64,000 bases of DNA from positions 1-64,000 of the forward strand of contig JAHFDN010000002.1 of assembly GCA_023248995.1 (NCBI GenBank), written 5' to 3'. The DNA comes from Candidatus Rokuibacteriota bacterium. Its GTDB lineage: Bacteria > Methylomirabilota > Methylomirabilia > Rokubacteriales > CSP1-6. Shown one piece after another: positions 9,003 to 18,002 of the stretch. The notes beneath the pieces were generated by a model. That model saw nothing but the letters and a program-made list of their open reading frames with translations. It ran no database searches and was not told the origin of the DNA. The translations under genes and the position numbers were made by a program. Position 1 is the stretch's first letter, and each line of letters opens with the position of its first letter.

Positions 9003-10597
9003 TCCGCGCCCTCGACGGCCTGGCCCTCGCCCTCGGCGCGCTGGTTGTCTCCACGCTCGCCGTCGCGTGGTGGCGTCCGGAGGAGGTGTTCCTGGCGTTC
9101 CTGGCGATCGTCGGGCTCCGCGTGGTCCTCCGCCCCTATCGGATCCCTGCCTGGCGTCCCGAGCGGGTGGTCGCGGGGGGCGTGCTCGGGTACGCCGCCC
9201 TCCTGTCGTTCGTCACGGTGACCCGCCACTGGGCGTTTCAGACCCACGCCCTCGACCTCGGTCAGTACGTCCAGATCCTCTGGAGCCTCGGGCGGGATCT
9301 CCGCGGCCCGTACACGAGCCTGCCGGAGATGCACGCCTGGGGGGACCACTTCTCCCCGACGCTGTACCTCCTGGCTCCGCCCTTCGCCGTGTTCCCGAGC
9401 CCCGTCTTCCTGCTGGTGGCGCAATCGGTCTTCCTCGCCCTCGGCGCGCTGCCCGTCTACGCTCTCGCCCGCCGTCGCCTGGGGAGCGACGGGAGTGCCG
9501 CGGGTTTCGCCCTCCTCTACCTCGTGAACCCGACCCTCCACGGCGTCAACCTCCGCGACTTTCACCCGGCAGTCCTGGCGATCCCGCTCCTCCTGACCGC
9601 CGTCTACTGCCTCGAGGCCGGCCGCACGGGGTGGCTCGTGCTCACGGTGCTCCTCACCCTCGGCTGCCGGGAGGACGCGGCCCTCGGCGTGGTCGGCCTG
9701 GGCCTGTGGGCGGCCCTCGCCCGGCGCCGCCGGGTTCTCGGGCTCGCCCTCGCGGGCGGCAGCCTGGCCGTCCTCTTCTTCGACACCCAGGTGCTCATGC
9801 CCTACCTCCGTGACGGCCCGTACCCCCACCTCTGGCGGTACGCCCACCTGGGCGGGTCGCTGGGCGAGATCATCGTGAACATGCTCCTCCACCCCCTCCG
9901 CACCCTCGGCTTCATGGTCAGCGTGAAGAAACTGCTCTACCTGCTCGCCCTGCTCGCTCCGCTGGGATTCCTCCCGCTCCTGGCCCCCCTGGAGCTCCTC
10001 CCGGCGCTGCCGACCCTCGCCCACAACCTGGTGAGCCTGGACCGTGTCCTCTTCCACTACCGCTCCCAGTACAACGCCTTCGTCCTGCCGTTCCTCGTCC
10101 TCGCGGCGGTCTCGGGCTACAGGCAGCTCTCGCCGCAGGTCCGGATGATCGGCCGCCCCGTCCGGGGCCTCGCCCTGGGTCTGGCGTTCCTCATGAGTCT
10201 CGTGCTGACCTCCCGCACCCTGAACGATCTGGCGGTGGATCGCTGGTGGCTCGGCGAACGCCAGCGGGCGGCTTACCGCGTGCTCGCCCAGGTCCCGCCG
10301 GGCGCGTCCCTCTCCACCCACGAGCGGCTCCTGCCGCACGTGGCTCTGCGGCCGAAGGTTTTCGTCTTCCCCGTGGGGATCGAAAAGAGCGACTACGTTC
10401 TGATCGATGGGACGCTGTTCCCCGATCGCCACGTCCCCGAACTCCGAGTGGAGCGACAGGGCGGGGAGGTCACGCTCACGCTTCCCGGCGCGGAGGGGCT
10501 CGCGCGATTCCGCTATGACGTGGTCGGGGAGGCGGAGGGGTACTGGCTCCTGCGGCGTCAGGCGGCGAGGAAAGCGCTTAGGGCGAAGATAGGGTAG
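8999..10597 (+). CDS. DUF2079 domain-containing multi-pass membrane protein
   Basis: FQTHALDLGQYVQILWSL...MHAWGDHFSPTLYLLAP signature; GTG 8999 overlaps the upstream stop; the ORF-track start (8606) lies inside the GT2 gene. Confidence 0.8.
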   Translation: MIRALDGLALALGALVVSTLAVAWWRPEEVFLAFLAIVGLRVVLRPYRIPAWRPERVVAGGVLGYAALLSFVTVTRHWAFQTHALDLGQYVQILWSLGRDLRGPYTSLPEMHAWGDHFSPTLYLLAPPFAVFPSPVFLLVAQSVFLALGALPVYALARRRLGSDGSAAGFALLYLVNPTLHGVNLRDFHPAVLAIPLLLTAVYCLEAGRTGWLVLTVLLTLGCREDAALGVVGLGLWAALARRRRVLGLALAGGSLAVLFFDTQVLMPYLRDGPYPHLWRYAHLGGSLGEIIVNMLLHPLRTLGFMVSVKKLLYLLALLAPLGFLPLLAPLELLPALPTLAHNLVSLDRVLFHYRSQYNAFVLPFLVLAAVSGYRQLSPQVRMIGRPVRGLALGLAFLMSLVLTSRTLNDLAVDRWWLGERQRAAYRVLAQVPPGASLSTHERLLPHVALRPKVFVFPVGIEKSDYVLIDGTLFPDRHVPELRVERQGGEVTLTLPGAEGLARFRYDVVGEAEGYWLLRRQAARKALRAKIG

Positions 10598-11286
10598 AGC
10601 TTCGCGAGGGAGGCGCGGACGGGGCCGCGGAGGATCGCCAGGTCTAGGGCGGTCGGCGGCGGCGTCGTCGGAGTTCCGCGCGGGGCGACCAGGGGGAAGC
10701 CCGTCGAGCGCTGGACCTCCTCGAAGGAGAGTCCCGGGTGGACGGACTCCAGCTCGAGCCGTCGCGACCCGGGGTTGAAGGCGAGGACGGCCAGCGGCGT
10801 GACCACCTTCGCGGGGCCGCCCCGCCGGGGGACGCGGGGCGGGCTCGAGCCCGGGCTCGTTACGCAGTCCACCCGCTCGACGAAGATGCGCGGCGTGTGC
10901 TCGGTGCGGAAGAGGATCACCCGGCCGGCCAGGTAGTAGAGCATGGGGGCGCCGGCTCCGCCGGGCAGGCGGATCACGGGGTGGTCGTGCTCTCCGATCG
11001 CGATCAGGTTCAGGTTGCCGAGCTGGTCGATCTGGCCTCCCGAGTGGAAGAACAGGTCGATCTTCCCGCGCTGGGCGAAGTCGTAGAATTCCTTGGACCC
11101 GTTGCGGAACGGCCAGTAGTCCTCGTGGTTGATGATGAGCACCGTGGCCCGCGGGGCGTGGCGGCGGGCTGCGAGCAGGACGCCGGCCGCGGGAAGGGGG
11201 GAGAGGGTGCCGACGGCCACGGTCTCGCCGTCCCGCACCTCGCGGGCGATGACCGCGGCCATGAGCTCTTCCGGCGTGTAGGTCAC
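10558..11286 (-). CDS. CoA-transferase beta subunit (IpdB/glutaconate CoA-transferase-like)
   Basis: Residues ...NLNLIAIGEHDHPVIRLPGGAGAP...FVERVDCVTSPG typical of class I CoA-transferase beta subunits; paired with the alpha subunit gene. Confidence 0.8.
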   Translation of the reverse strand: MTYTPEELMAAVIAREVRDGETVAVGTLSPLPAAGVLLAARRHAPRATVLIINHEDYWPFRNGSKEFYDFAQRGKIDLFFHSGGQIDQLGNLNLIAIGEHDHPVIRLPGGAGAPMLYYLAGRVILFRTEHTPRIFVERVDCVTSPGSSPPRVPRRGGPAKVVTPLAVLAFNPGSRRLELESVHPGLSFEEVQRSTGFPLVAPRGTPTTPPPTALDLAILRGPVRASLAKLYPIFALSAFLAA

Positions 11287-11297
11287 GGCGCGGGGGA

Positions 11298-12155
11298 TCA
11301 GGGGGCGAGGGCGGCGAGTCCCGCCTCGCCGAGGTACGCCCCGTGGTCTGTCAGGTCAAAGACGTAGCGCTGGAGGTAATCCCGGAAGGAGTCGTCGCTC
11401 GCCGCGAGCCTCAGGTACTCCCGGATGTGCGCCTCGTCCAGGCCGTAGCGTCCCCGGCAGGCGGTGGGGTGCGCCCCGCCCGGGGCGTGGACCAGCGCGG
11501 TCACGTGGATGCCGGAAAGCCTCACCCCGTAGGGCGCGCGTCGCAGCGCTTCGGGAGTGACGATCTCGTCGGCGGAGGCCACGACGACGCGCGAGGCCTG
11601 GGCGAGGAGGCAGTCATCCTCCTTCTCGTCCAGGAGCAGGTTCCCCTCGGTGTCCGCCTGGAGCGCGTGGAGGAACGACACGTCGGGGGCGATCGCCGGC
11701 ACCAGGAGCACATCCTTGCCGGAGTACGGGTCCGCGATCAGTCTGAACTCCGGGCGGAGCCGCTCGTAGTCGGAGCCGACGTGCCCCGGCACCGGCAAAA
11801 ACGGCACCCCCATGGCCCCCGCCTGGAGCCCCGCCAAGAGGCCGGGTCACGTGTGGTCCCGGCACTGGAGGCGTCCCGCCTCGGCGTAGCGGCGGAAGTT
11901 GGGGGCGGACCCGTACTCGTTGAAGACGATCTGGGCGAACTCGGCGGACGCGGCGCACCCGGCGCCGATGAGCATGTCGAACTGGACGCCTCCGGTGGAG
12001 CAGGCAACGAGGTGCAAATCCCGCGCGCCGCTCCGGATGAGCTCGCGGACCAGCGCCATCGGCGCCGCCAGAAGCGGTCCGCCGCCGATCCCGACCGTCA
12101 TGCCGATCTGGGCGTAGCGGCCGACCTCGCTCAGCCTTATCAGCTTGGGAGTCAT
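11298..12155 (-). pseudogene. CoA-transferase alpha subunit (IpdA-like) interrupted by one in-frame TGA (11847-11849)
   Basis: ORFs 11847-12155 and 11298-11837 are in the same frame (858 nt = 286 codons) and together give a full-length alpha subunit: MTPKLIRLSEVGRYAQIGMTVGIGGG...AGRLQCRDHT*PGLLAGLQAGAMGVPFLPV. Typed pseudogene pending resolution of the TGA. Confidence 0.7.
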
Positions 12156-12191
12156 GGGCGATCTGATTGTTCCCTTCCCGGGACGGGCAAG

Positions 12192-12623
12192 TCAAGGTTC
12201 CGCCGCCTCGCCCTCGGGCGAGGTGTCGGGGGCGAACACGTGCGAGGCGTGATGGTGCATCATGAGCCAGGCAGGGCCCTCGCGTTCGAAGATGTTCGTG
12301 GCGAGCACCGAGGTCACCGAGATGTTCCCGCGCACCTGGGAGAGGATGTTCTCGGTGCAGGTCGCCCACGCGATGTTGCCCTCTACGTGCACCGAGACGT
12401 CGGCGAGGCTGAAGCGGATCTCCACCGTGTTCTTGAAAATGGTCTCCCAGGAAGCCCGCACCGCCTCCCACCCGACCAGAAGCCCCCAGCCGGGGTGGAT
12501 GCACTTGACGTGCTCGCCCTTGGCCCACACCGTCTCCATGTCCTGGAGATCCAGCGCCTCGAACGCGCGGTAGAAGCGCGCGTTCGCTTCTTCGACCTCG
12601 GCGATCTCGTCGTCGGGAGTCAC
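12192..12623 (-). CDS. SnoaL/NTF2-like nuclear transport factor 2 family protein
   Basis: VEEANARFYRAFEALDLQDMETVWAKGEHVKCIHPGWGLLVGWEAVRASW is a SnoaL_3-like pattern; start moved to GTG 12623, overlapping the Rieske gene stop. Confidence 0.85.
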   Translation of the reverse strand: MTPDDEIAEVEEANARFYRAFEALDLQDMETVWAKGEHVKCIHPGWGLLVGWEAVRASWETIFKNTVEIRFSLADVSVHVEGNIAWATCTENILSQVRGNISVTSVLATNIFEREGPAWLMMHHHASHVFAPDTSPEGEAAEP

Positions 12624-12985
12624 GGCTCCGCCCGCGGACACGAGACGAGGAGGGTGTCGCCCTGCCGCACGACGGCGAGCGGCGTGAGCGAGGCGCCCGG
12701 GCATGGGCCGGCGATGCAGAGGCCCGTGTCGGGCAGGTAGACCGCGCCGTGAGTGGCGCAGATCAGGTGCCCGCCGTCCTCGGTGAAGAACTCGTTCGGC
12801 CACCAATCCAGCGTGGTCCCCGCGTGGGGGCAGCGGTTGACGTAGGCGTAGAAGCCGCCGTCGTGGTTCACCAGGAAACCCTCCACGGCCCGGTCGGCGC
12901 AGCGCAGGGTGAACTTGGCGGACTGGCCCGGGGCGAGCGATGACGCCGGGCAGCTCCAGCTGGTCGGAGACGCGGGTTCCTCCAC
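12620..12985 (-). CDS. Rieske [2Fe-2S] domain protein
   Basis: CPHAGTTLDW...ICATHGAVYLPDTGLCIAGPCPG contains CxH and CxxH ligand motifs. Confidence 0.85.
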   Translation of the reverse strand: MEEPASPTSWSCPASSLAPGQSAKFTLRCADRAVEGFLVNHDGGFYAYVNRCPHAGTTLDWWPNEFFTEDGGHLICATHGAVYLPDTGLCIAGPCPGASLTPLAVVRQGDTLLVSCPRAEP

Positions 12986-13029
12986 CGGGCCCCTCCCTCG
13001 GGTAGAGGGGATGATATCATGGGGCGGTC

Positions 13030-13965
13030 ATGCTCGCCGTTGAGGTCCGCGATCTCTCCAAGACATTCCGGAGCGGGTGGTTTCCGCGTCGGCTGACGCG
13101 AGCCCTCCGCGGCGTCAGCCTGGCCATCCCCCGCGGGGCGATCTGGGGCCTGCTCGGGCCCAACGGCGCGGGGAAGACGACGCTCCTGTCCATCCTCGCG
13201 ACCCTGCTCCTCCCCGATGCGGGGCGGGTGACCGTGCTGGGCCACGACGTGGTCCGCGAGGCGGGGGCCGTCCGGTCGCGCCTCAACATGGCCAGCGGCA
13301 ACTCGAACTTCATCTGGAGTCTCCGGCCCCCGGAGATCCTCGCCTTCTACGCGCGCCTGTACGGGCTCTACGGGCGGGCGCTCGCCCGGAAGGTGGACGA
13401 TCTCCTCGCGCTGGCCGAGCTCGAGCCGCACCGGAAGGTCCCCTACCACGAGCTCTCCACGGGCCTCAAGCAGCGTCTGGCGCTGGCCAAGTCGCTGGTG
13501 AACGATCCCGAGCTCCTGTTCCTCGACGAGCCGACGCTCGGCCTCGATCCCGATGTCTCCATGCGGATGCGCGCTCAGATCAAAGCGCTCAGGGAGGAAC
13601 GTGGCACGACGATCCTCTTGACCACCCACTACATGCGCGAGGCCGAGGAGCTGTGCGACGAGATCGCCTTCATCAAGAGCGGGCAGATCCCGGCGCGCGG
13701 CACCGCGGATGCCCTGAAGCGGCAGATCGGGATCGGCGACGTCATCGCGCTCAGGCTGGACCCCCCGTCCTGCAATCGCCTGGCGGATCTGCCCGGCGTC
13801 CTCGAGTGCACGAGCCAGGATGGGCGGATGGAGTGCATCGTGGACTCGGCCGACAAGCGGCTGCCGGAGATCCTGCGCTGGCTCCACGAGCAGGGCGTCG
13901 TCGTCCGGGACGTGGACGTCCACGAGCCCGACCTGGAGGAGGTCTTCGTTGAACTGGCGAAGTGA
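13030..13965 (+). CDS. ABC transporter ATP-binding protein
   Basis: Walker A GPNGAGKTT, signature LSTGLKQRLALAKSL, Walker B LLFLDEPTLGLD. Confidence 0.95.
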   Translation: MLAVEVRDLSKTFRSGWFPRRLTRALRGVSLAIPRGAIWGLLGPNGAGKTTLLSILATLLLPDAGRVTVLGHDVVREAGAVRSRLNMASGNSNFIWSLRPPEILAFYARLYGLYGRALARKVDDLLALAELEPHRKVPYHELSTGLKQRLALAKSLVNDPELLFLDEPTLGLDPDVSMRMRAQIKALREERGTTILLTTHYMREAEELCDEIAFIKSGQIPARGTADALKRQIGIGDVIALRLDPPSCNRLADLPGVLECTSQDGRMECIVDSADKRLPEILRWLHEQGVVVRDVDVHEPDLEEVFVELAK

Positions 13966-14743
13966 GGCGGGGCGGATCTACGCCTTCGCCAACCGGAACG
14001 TGCTGATGGCCGGCCGGAACGTCTTCTTCGTCTTCGAGCTGGTGTTCTGGCCTTCGGTCGGCGTGCTCTCCATCGGGCTCATGACGCGCTTCTTGGCGCT
14101 CGACCCCGAGATGACGGCGTTCCTGCTCGTGGGCACCATGGCGCTGTCCACCGTGCAGGTCTGTCAGCTCGACGTGTCCTACGCCGTACTCTTCGATGTC
14201 TGGTCGAAGTCCGTCAAGCACCAGTTTCTGGCGCCCGTGGGCATCCGCCACCTGGCCCTCGGATCGTGGCTGGTCGGGATCGCCCGCGGGCTGACCGTGT
14301 TCGCCCTCCAGGCGGGGCTCTCCCGGTGGGCGTTCGGCTTCGATTTCTTTCACGCAGGGGCGCCGGCGCTGGCGGCCTTCCTTCTGGGGTGTTTCCTGAC
14401 CTCGCTGATCGTGGGGCTCCTGGTCTCCGCCCTCGTCGTGCTCTTCGGCACCCGCGCCGAGGTCTCGGCGTGGGCGACCGTCAATCTCGTGATGGTCTTC
14501 TGCGGCATCTACTACCCGGTCTCCATCCTGCCGCCATCGGTGGCCGTCCTGGCAAGTCTCTTTCCCCTGACCTATGTCCTGGACGCCTTCCGCGCGCACT
14601 TCGGGTTCGCTTCTGCATTCCCCCATCCGCTCCTGACGGGGTTTGTCCTGTCCGCCGTCTATCTCGGGCTCGCCCGGTGGGCGCTGGCCCGCGCCGTCAT
14701 CCGCTGCCGGCGCACCGGCGCCCTCCTGAAGATGTCGGAGTAG
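13949..14743 (+). CDS. ABC-2 type transporter permease
   Basis: Multi-TM protein overlapping and following the ATPase gene; TTG start 13949 gives MNWRSEAGRIYAFANRNVLMAGRN. Confidence 0.8.
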   Translation: MNWRSEAGRIYAFANRNVLMAGRNVFFVFELVFWPSVGVLSIGLMTRFLALDPEMTAFLLVGTMALSTVQVCQLDVSYAVLFDVWSKSVKHQFLAPVGIRHLALGSWLVGIARGLTVFALQAGLSRWAFGFDFFHAGAPALAAFLLGCFLTSLIVGLLVSALVVLFGTRAEVSAWATVNLVMVFCGIYYPVSILPPSVAVLASLFPLTYVLDAFRAHFGFASAFPHPLLTGFVLSAVYLGLARWALARAVIRCRRTGALLKMSE

Positions 14744-15349
14744 ATGCGGAGCCCGTGGCATCGCGAGTACCTCCGGACGCCCGGAGCCTACATCTGGGGC
14801 ACCGATCCCTCGTCGTTCGCCAGGGAGGTCAGCGCGCTCCTGGCGCCGCCGGCCCGTGTGCTCGACCTCGGATGCGGCGAGGGGCGCGATAGCGTGTTTT
14901 TCGCCGCCGCGGGATTCCAGGTGACCGGGGTGGACGCCTCCGCGGCGGGGCTCCTGAAGGCGAAGCGGCTCGCGCGCGAGCGCGGGGTCCGGGTCCGCTG
15001 GCTCGGGGGCAACATGGCCCGCGTTCCCGTAGGTGGTCCCTACAAGCTCGTCTACTCCTGCGGGGCCATCCATTATGTGCCCCGCCGCGAGCGGGCGCGG
15101 CTTCTCCCCCGCCTCAAGGCGTTGACCTCTCCCGGCGGATATCACGCCCATCTTGTTTTCACCGACCAGGCCGTCTACGTGGAGAAGGGGGAGGTCATCG
15201 ACTATTACGCCCCCGGGGAGCTCGGGCGCGCCTACGCCGACTGGACGATCCTCCGGTCGGAGGAGCGCATGATTGACTGCGCCCAGGACGGCACCCCACA
15301 CCAGCACAGCGCGGAACAGCTCATAGCGCAGGCCGCCGGCTCCGGGTAG
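14744..15349 (+). CDS. SAM-dependent methyltransferase (TehB/Methyltransf_11-like)
   Basis: VLDLGCGEGRDSVFFAAAGFQVTGVDAS motif I. Confidence 0.9.
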   Translation: MRSPWHREYLRTPGAYIWGTDPSSFAREVSALLAPPARVLDLGCGEGRDSVFFAAAGFQVTGVDASAAGLLKAKRLARERGVRVRWLGGNMARVPVGGPYKLVYSCGAIHYVPRRERARLLPRLKALTSPGGYHAHLVFTDQAVYVEKGEVIDYYAPGELGRAYADWTILRSEERMIDCAQDGTPHQHSAEQLIAQAAGSG

Positions 15350-15373
15350 AGTCTCCTCACGGGGTCACCGCCA

Positions 15374-16144
15374 GTGGAAGGAACCCTCTCGGTCATCGTC
15401 CTGGGATTCCTCCTCGGGGTCCAGCACGCCACCGACCCGGATCACGTGGTGGCGGTCGCGACCATCGTGAGCCGACGCTCCGGCTTCCTCTCGGGCGCCT
15501 TGATCGGGGCTCTGTGGGGCGTGGGTCACACGATGACGGTCGCGGTGGTCGGCGGGGGGATCATCCTGCTGAACCTGACGATCACCCCGAGGATGGGGCT
15601 CTCACTGGAGCTGGCCGTGGCGGTGATGCTGGTTCTGCTGGGCTCCCTGCGGCTGGCCCGGACCTGGAGCGGCCGGGATCACGTCCATCCCGAGCACCTG
15701 CGCTCCCCCCACGATCATTCCCGAGGCCCGGCGTTCCACAGCCACGCGCACACGCACGGCGGGCTGACGCACACCCACCCGCACCTGCACCCCTCGCGGC
15801 GACTCCTCGAAGCCCTCCGAGCCGTCGGCGGGCGGCAGGGGCTGAGCTCGGTGGGAGTCGGGCTGGTTCACGGCCTGGCGGGAAGCGCCGCCGTGGCGTT
15901 GCTTGTGCTCGGCACGATCAAAGACCCGTACTGGGCGCTGGCTTACCTCCTGGTCTTCGGGGCGGGCACGACCCTCGGCATGATGGCGATCACGGCGGCG
16001 ATGATGCTTCCCTTCAAGCTGACTAGGAGGCGGTTTTTCGGGTTGAACCGGACGCTCGCCGTGGGGACGGGTGCCGTCAGCCTTGGCTTCGGGCTTTTTC
16101 TGATCTACCAGATCGGCTTTGTCGCAGGCGTGCTTAGCAGCTAA
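15374..16144 (+). CDS. Nickel/cobalt transporter-like (UreH/NicO-type) membrane protein with His-rich loop
   Basis: GVQHATDPDHVVAVATI and a cytoplasmic-loop-like HDHSRGPAFHSHAHTHGGLTHTHPHLHPS stretch. Confidence 0.8.
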   Translation: MEGTLSVIVLGFLLGVQHATDPDHVVAVATIVSRRSGFLSGALIGALWGVGHTMTVAVVGGGIILLNLTITPRMGLSLELAVAVMLVLLGSLRLARTWSGRDHVHPEHLRSPHDHSRGPAFHSHAHTHGGLTHTHPHLHPSRRLLEALRAVGGRQGLSSVGVGLVHGLAGSAAVALLVLGTIKDPYWALAYLLVFGAGTTLGMMAITAAMMLPFKLTRRRFFGLNRTLAVGTGAVSLGFGLFLIYQIGFVAGVLSS

Positions 16145-17067
16145 CAGCTCAGGAACTTCATGACGCTCCGGGCGATCCCCTCCGGATCCAGCCCGTGCTT
16201 GGCGTAGAGCCCCTTGGGATCCCCGGACTCGCCGAAGCCCTGGACGCCCAGGCGCTTGACCGGCGTCGGGTGGACCTCCGCCAGGAGCTCGGAGACCGCC
16301 CCGCCCAGGCCTCCCCAGATCGAGTGATCTTCCACCGTCATGACGCGCCCGGTTCGGCTGGCTGATCGGACGAGCAACTCCTCGTCCAGCGGCTTGATGC
16401 AGGCGACGTTGATGACCTCGGCCTTGACCCCTTCGCCCTCCAGCTTTTCCGCCGCCTTGAGGCAGTTGAAGACCGGGCCGCCGCTGGCCAGGATCGTCAC
16501 GTCGCTGCCGGGCCGGAGCACCACGGCCTTGCCGAACTGGAAGCGATAGTCGGGCGGGGAGACGGGCTCCAGGTTCTGGCGGGTCAGGCGGAGGTAGAGA
16601 GGGCCCTGGTGTTCGACGGCGTAGGCGATGGCCTGCTTGGTTTCGGTCTCGTCGGCCGGCTGGATGATCGGCACGTTCGGCAACGCGCGGAGGCAGGCGA
16701 TGTCCTCGAGCCCCATCTGGCTGTAGCCGTCCTCCCCGATGGCGATGCCCGCGTGGGTGCCGACGATCTTGACGTTGGCGCGCGTGTAGGCCACCGACAT
16801 GCGGATCGTCTCGAAGCGCCCCGCGACGAAGCACGCGAAGGAGCAGACGAAGGGGATCTTCCCGGCCAGCGCGAGCCCGGCGCCGATCCCGATCATGTTG
16901 GACTCGGCGATCCCCACGTTGAAGGCGCGGCCCGGGTAGGCCTTGGCGAAGGCCGCCGTCATGGTGGACTTGGAGAGGTCCGCGTCCACGGTGACGATCC
17001 GGGGATCCTGCGCCCCCAGCTCGAGGAGCGCCTCGCCGAACGCCGCGCGGGATGCCTTGGCCGGCAT
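16141..17067 (-). CDS. Transketolase, C-terminal subunit
   Basis: DADLSKSTMTAAFAKAYPGRAFNVGIAESNMIGIGAGLALAGKIPFVCSFA; start re-assigned to ATG 17067. Confidence 0.9.
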   Translation of the reverse strand: MPAKASRAAFGEALLELGAQDPRIVTVDADLSKSTMTAAFAKAYPGRAFNVGIAESNMIGIGAGLALAGKIPFVCSFACFVAGRFETIRMSVAYTRANVKIVGTHAGIAIGEDGYSQMGLEDIACLRALPNVPIIQPADETETKQAIAYAVEHQGPLYLRLTRQNLEPVSPPDYRFQFGKAVVLRPGSDVTILASGGPVFNCLKAAEKLEGEGVKAEVINVACIKPLDEELLVRSASRTGRVMTVEDHSIWGGLGGAVSELLAEVHPTPVKRLGVQGFGESGDPKGLYAKHGLDPEGIARSVMKFLSC

Positions 17068-17078
17068 GTGTGGTCTCC

Positions 17079-18002
17079 TTATTTCTTCTCCAGCGCTCCG
17101 AGCTCCCTGACGATGGCGGCGGTCTCGGGATGCCGGTCGAGGTAGCCGGCCCAATCGCCCTCGGCGACGCCCAGGATCTCCCGGATGGCCCGGATCCCCT
17201 CCTGGGGTTTCGGCGCCTTGCCGTGCCACTCGGGGTTGTTCTCCATGAAGGAGACCGACTTGCCCTTGACGGTGTGGGCCACGATGAAGGTGGGGCGCCC
17301 CTTGATCGCCTCGGCCTGGTCCAGGGCCTTCGTGATCTGGGTCAGATCGTGCCCGTCGATCTCGATCACCGCCCAGCCGAACGCCTTCCATTTCTCCACC
17401 ACCGGCTCGAGGTCCAGTACCTTCTTGACGAAGTCGTCGAGCTGGATCCCGTTGTAGTCGAGGAAGACGCAGAGGTTGTCGAGCGGGTGGTCGGGCTGCC
17501 CGAGCTTGGGCGCCTCCATCGCGGCCTCCCAGACCTGCCCTTCCTGGCTCTCGCCGTCGCCGATAACGCAGTACACCCGGGAGGGGCGCCGGTCGAGCCG
17601 GAGTCCGAGCGCGATCCCCATGGCCATCGAGAGCCCCTGGCCGAGTGAGCCGGTCGCCGCTTCGATCCCGGGCAGCATGACCCGGTCGGGATGCCCCTGG
17701 AGCGGGCTCCCGAGCTTGCGCAGCGTGATCAGGAGGCTTTCGGGGAAGTAGCCGACCTTCGCCATGAGCGCGTAGAGGGCCGGGACGCAATGCCCCTTGG
17801 AGAGGATGAACCGGTCGCGGTCGGGCCAGTCCGGGCGCTTGGGATCGTAGCGCATGCGCGCCCCGAAGAGCACGGTCAGGATGTCGATGACCGAGAGTGA
17901 GCCGCCCGGGTGGCCGGAGCCCGCGTGGGTCAGCATCCGGATGATCTGGACACGACAGTCCCGGGCGACGGATTGTAGCCGCGCGAGATCGGCGCTGGGC
18001 AT
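17079..18002 (-). CDS. Transketolase, N-terminal subunit (TPP-binding)
   Basis: AGSGHPGGSLSVIDILTVLF...LSKGHCVPALYA...GDGESQEGQVWEAAM (TPP motif). Confidence 0.9.
   Translation of the reverse strand: MPSADLARLQSVARDCRVQIIRMLTHAGSGHPGGSLSVIDILTVLFGARMRYDPKRPDWPDRDRFILSKGHCVPALYALMAKVGYFPESLLITLRKLGSPLQGHPDRVMLPGIEAATGSLGQGLSMAMGIALGLRLDRRPSRVYCVIGDGESQEGQVWEAAMEAPKLGQPDHPLDNLCVFLDYNGIQLDDFVKKVLDLEPVVEKWKAFGWAVIEIDGHDLTQITKALDQAEAIKGRPTFIVAHTVKGKSVSFMENNPEWHGKAPKPQEGIRAIREILGVAEGDWAGYLDRHPETAAIVRELGALEKK

Noticed and set aside
8870-10432. 520-aa antisense ORF over DUF2079 gene
   Set aside because: No domain features; mirrors leucine/alanine-rich TM coding on the sense strand.
16141-18002. Transketolase broken into two genes by mutation
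   Set aside because: Separate N- and C-terminal transketolase subunits are an established arrangement in many archaea and bacteria; both ORFs are intact with proper starts.
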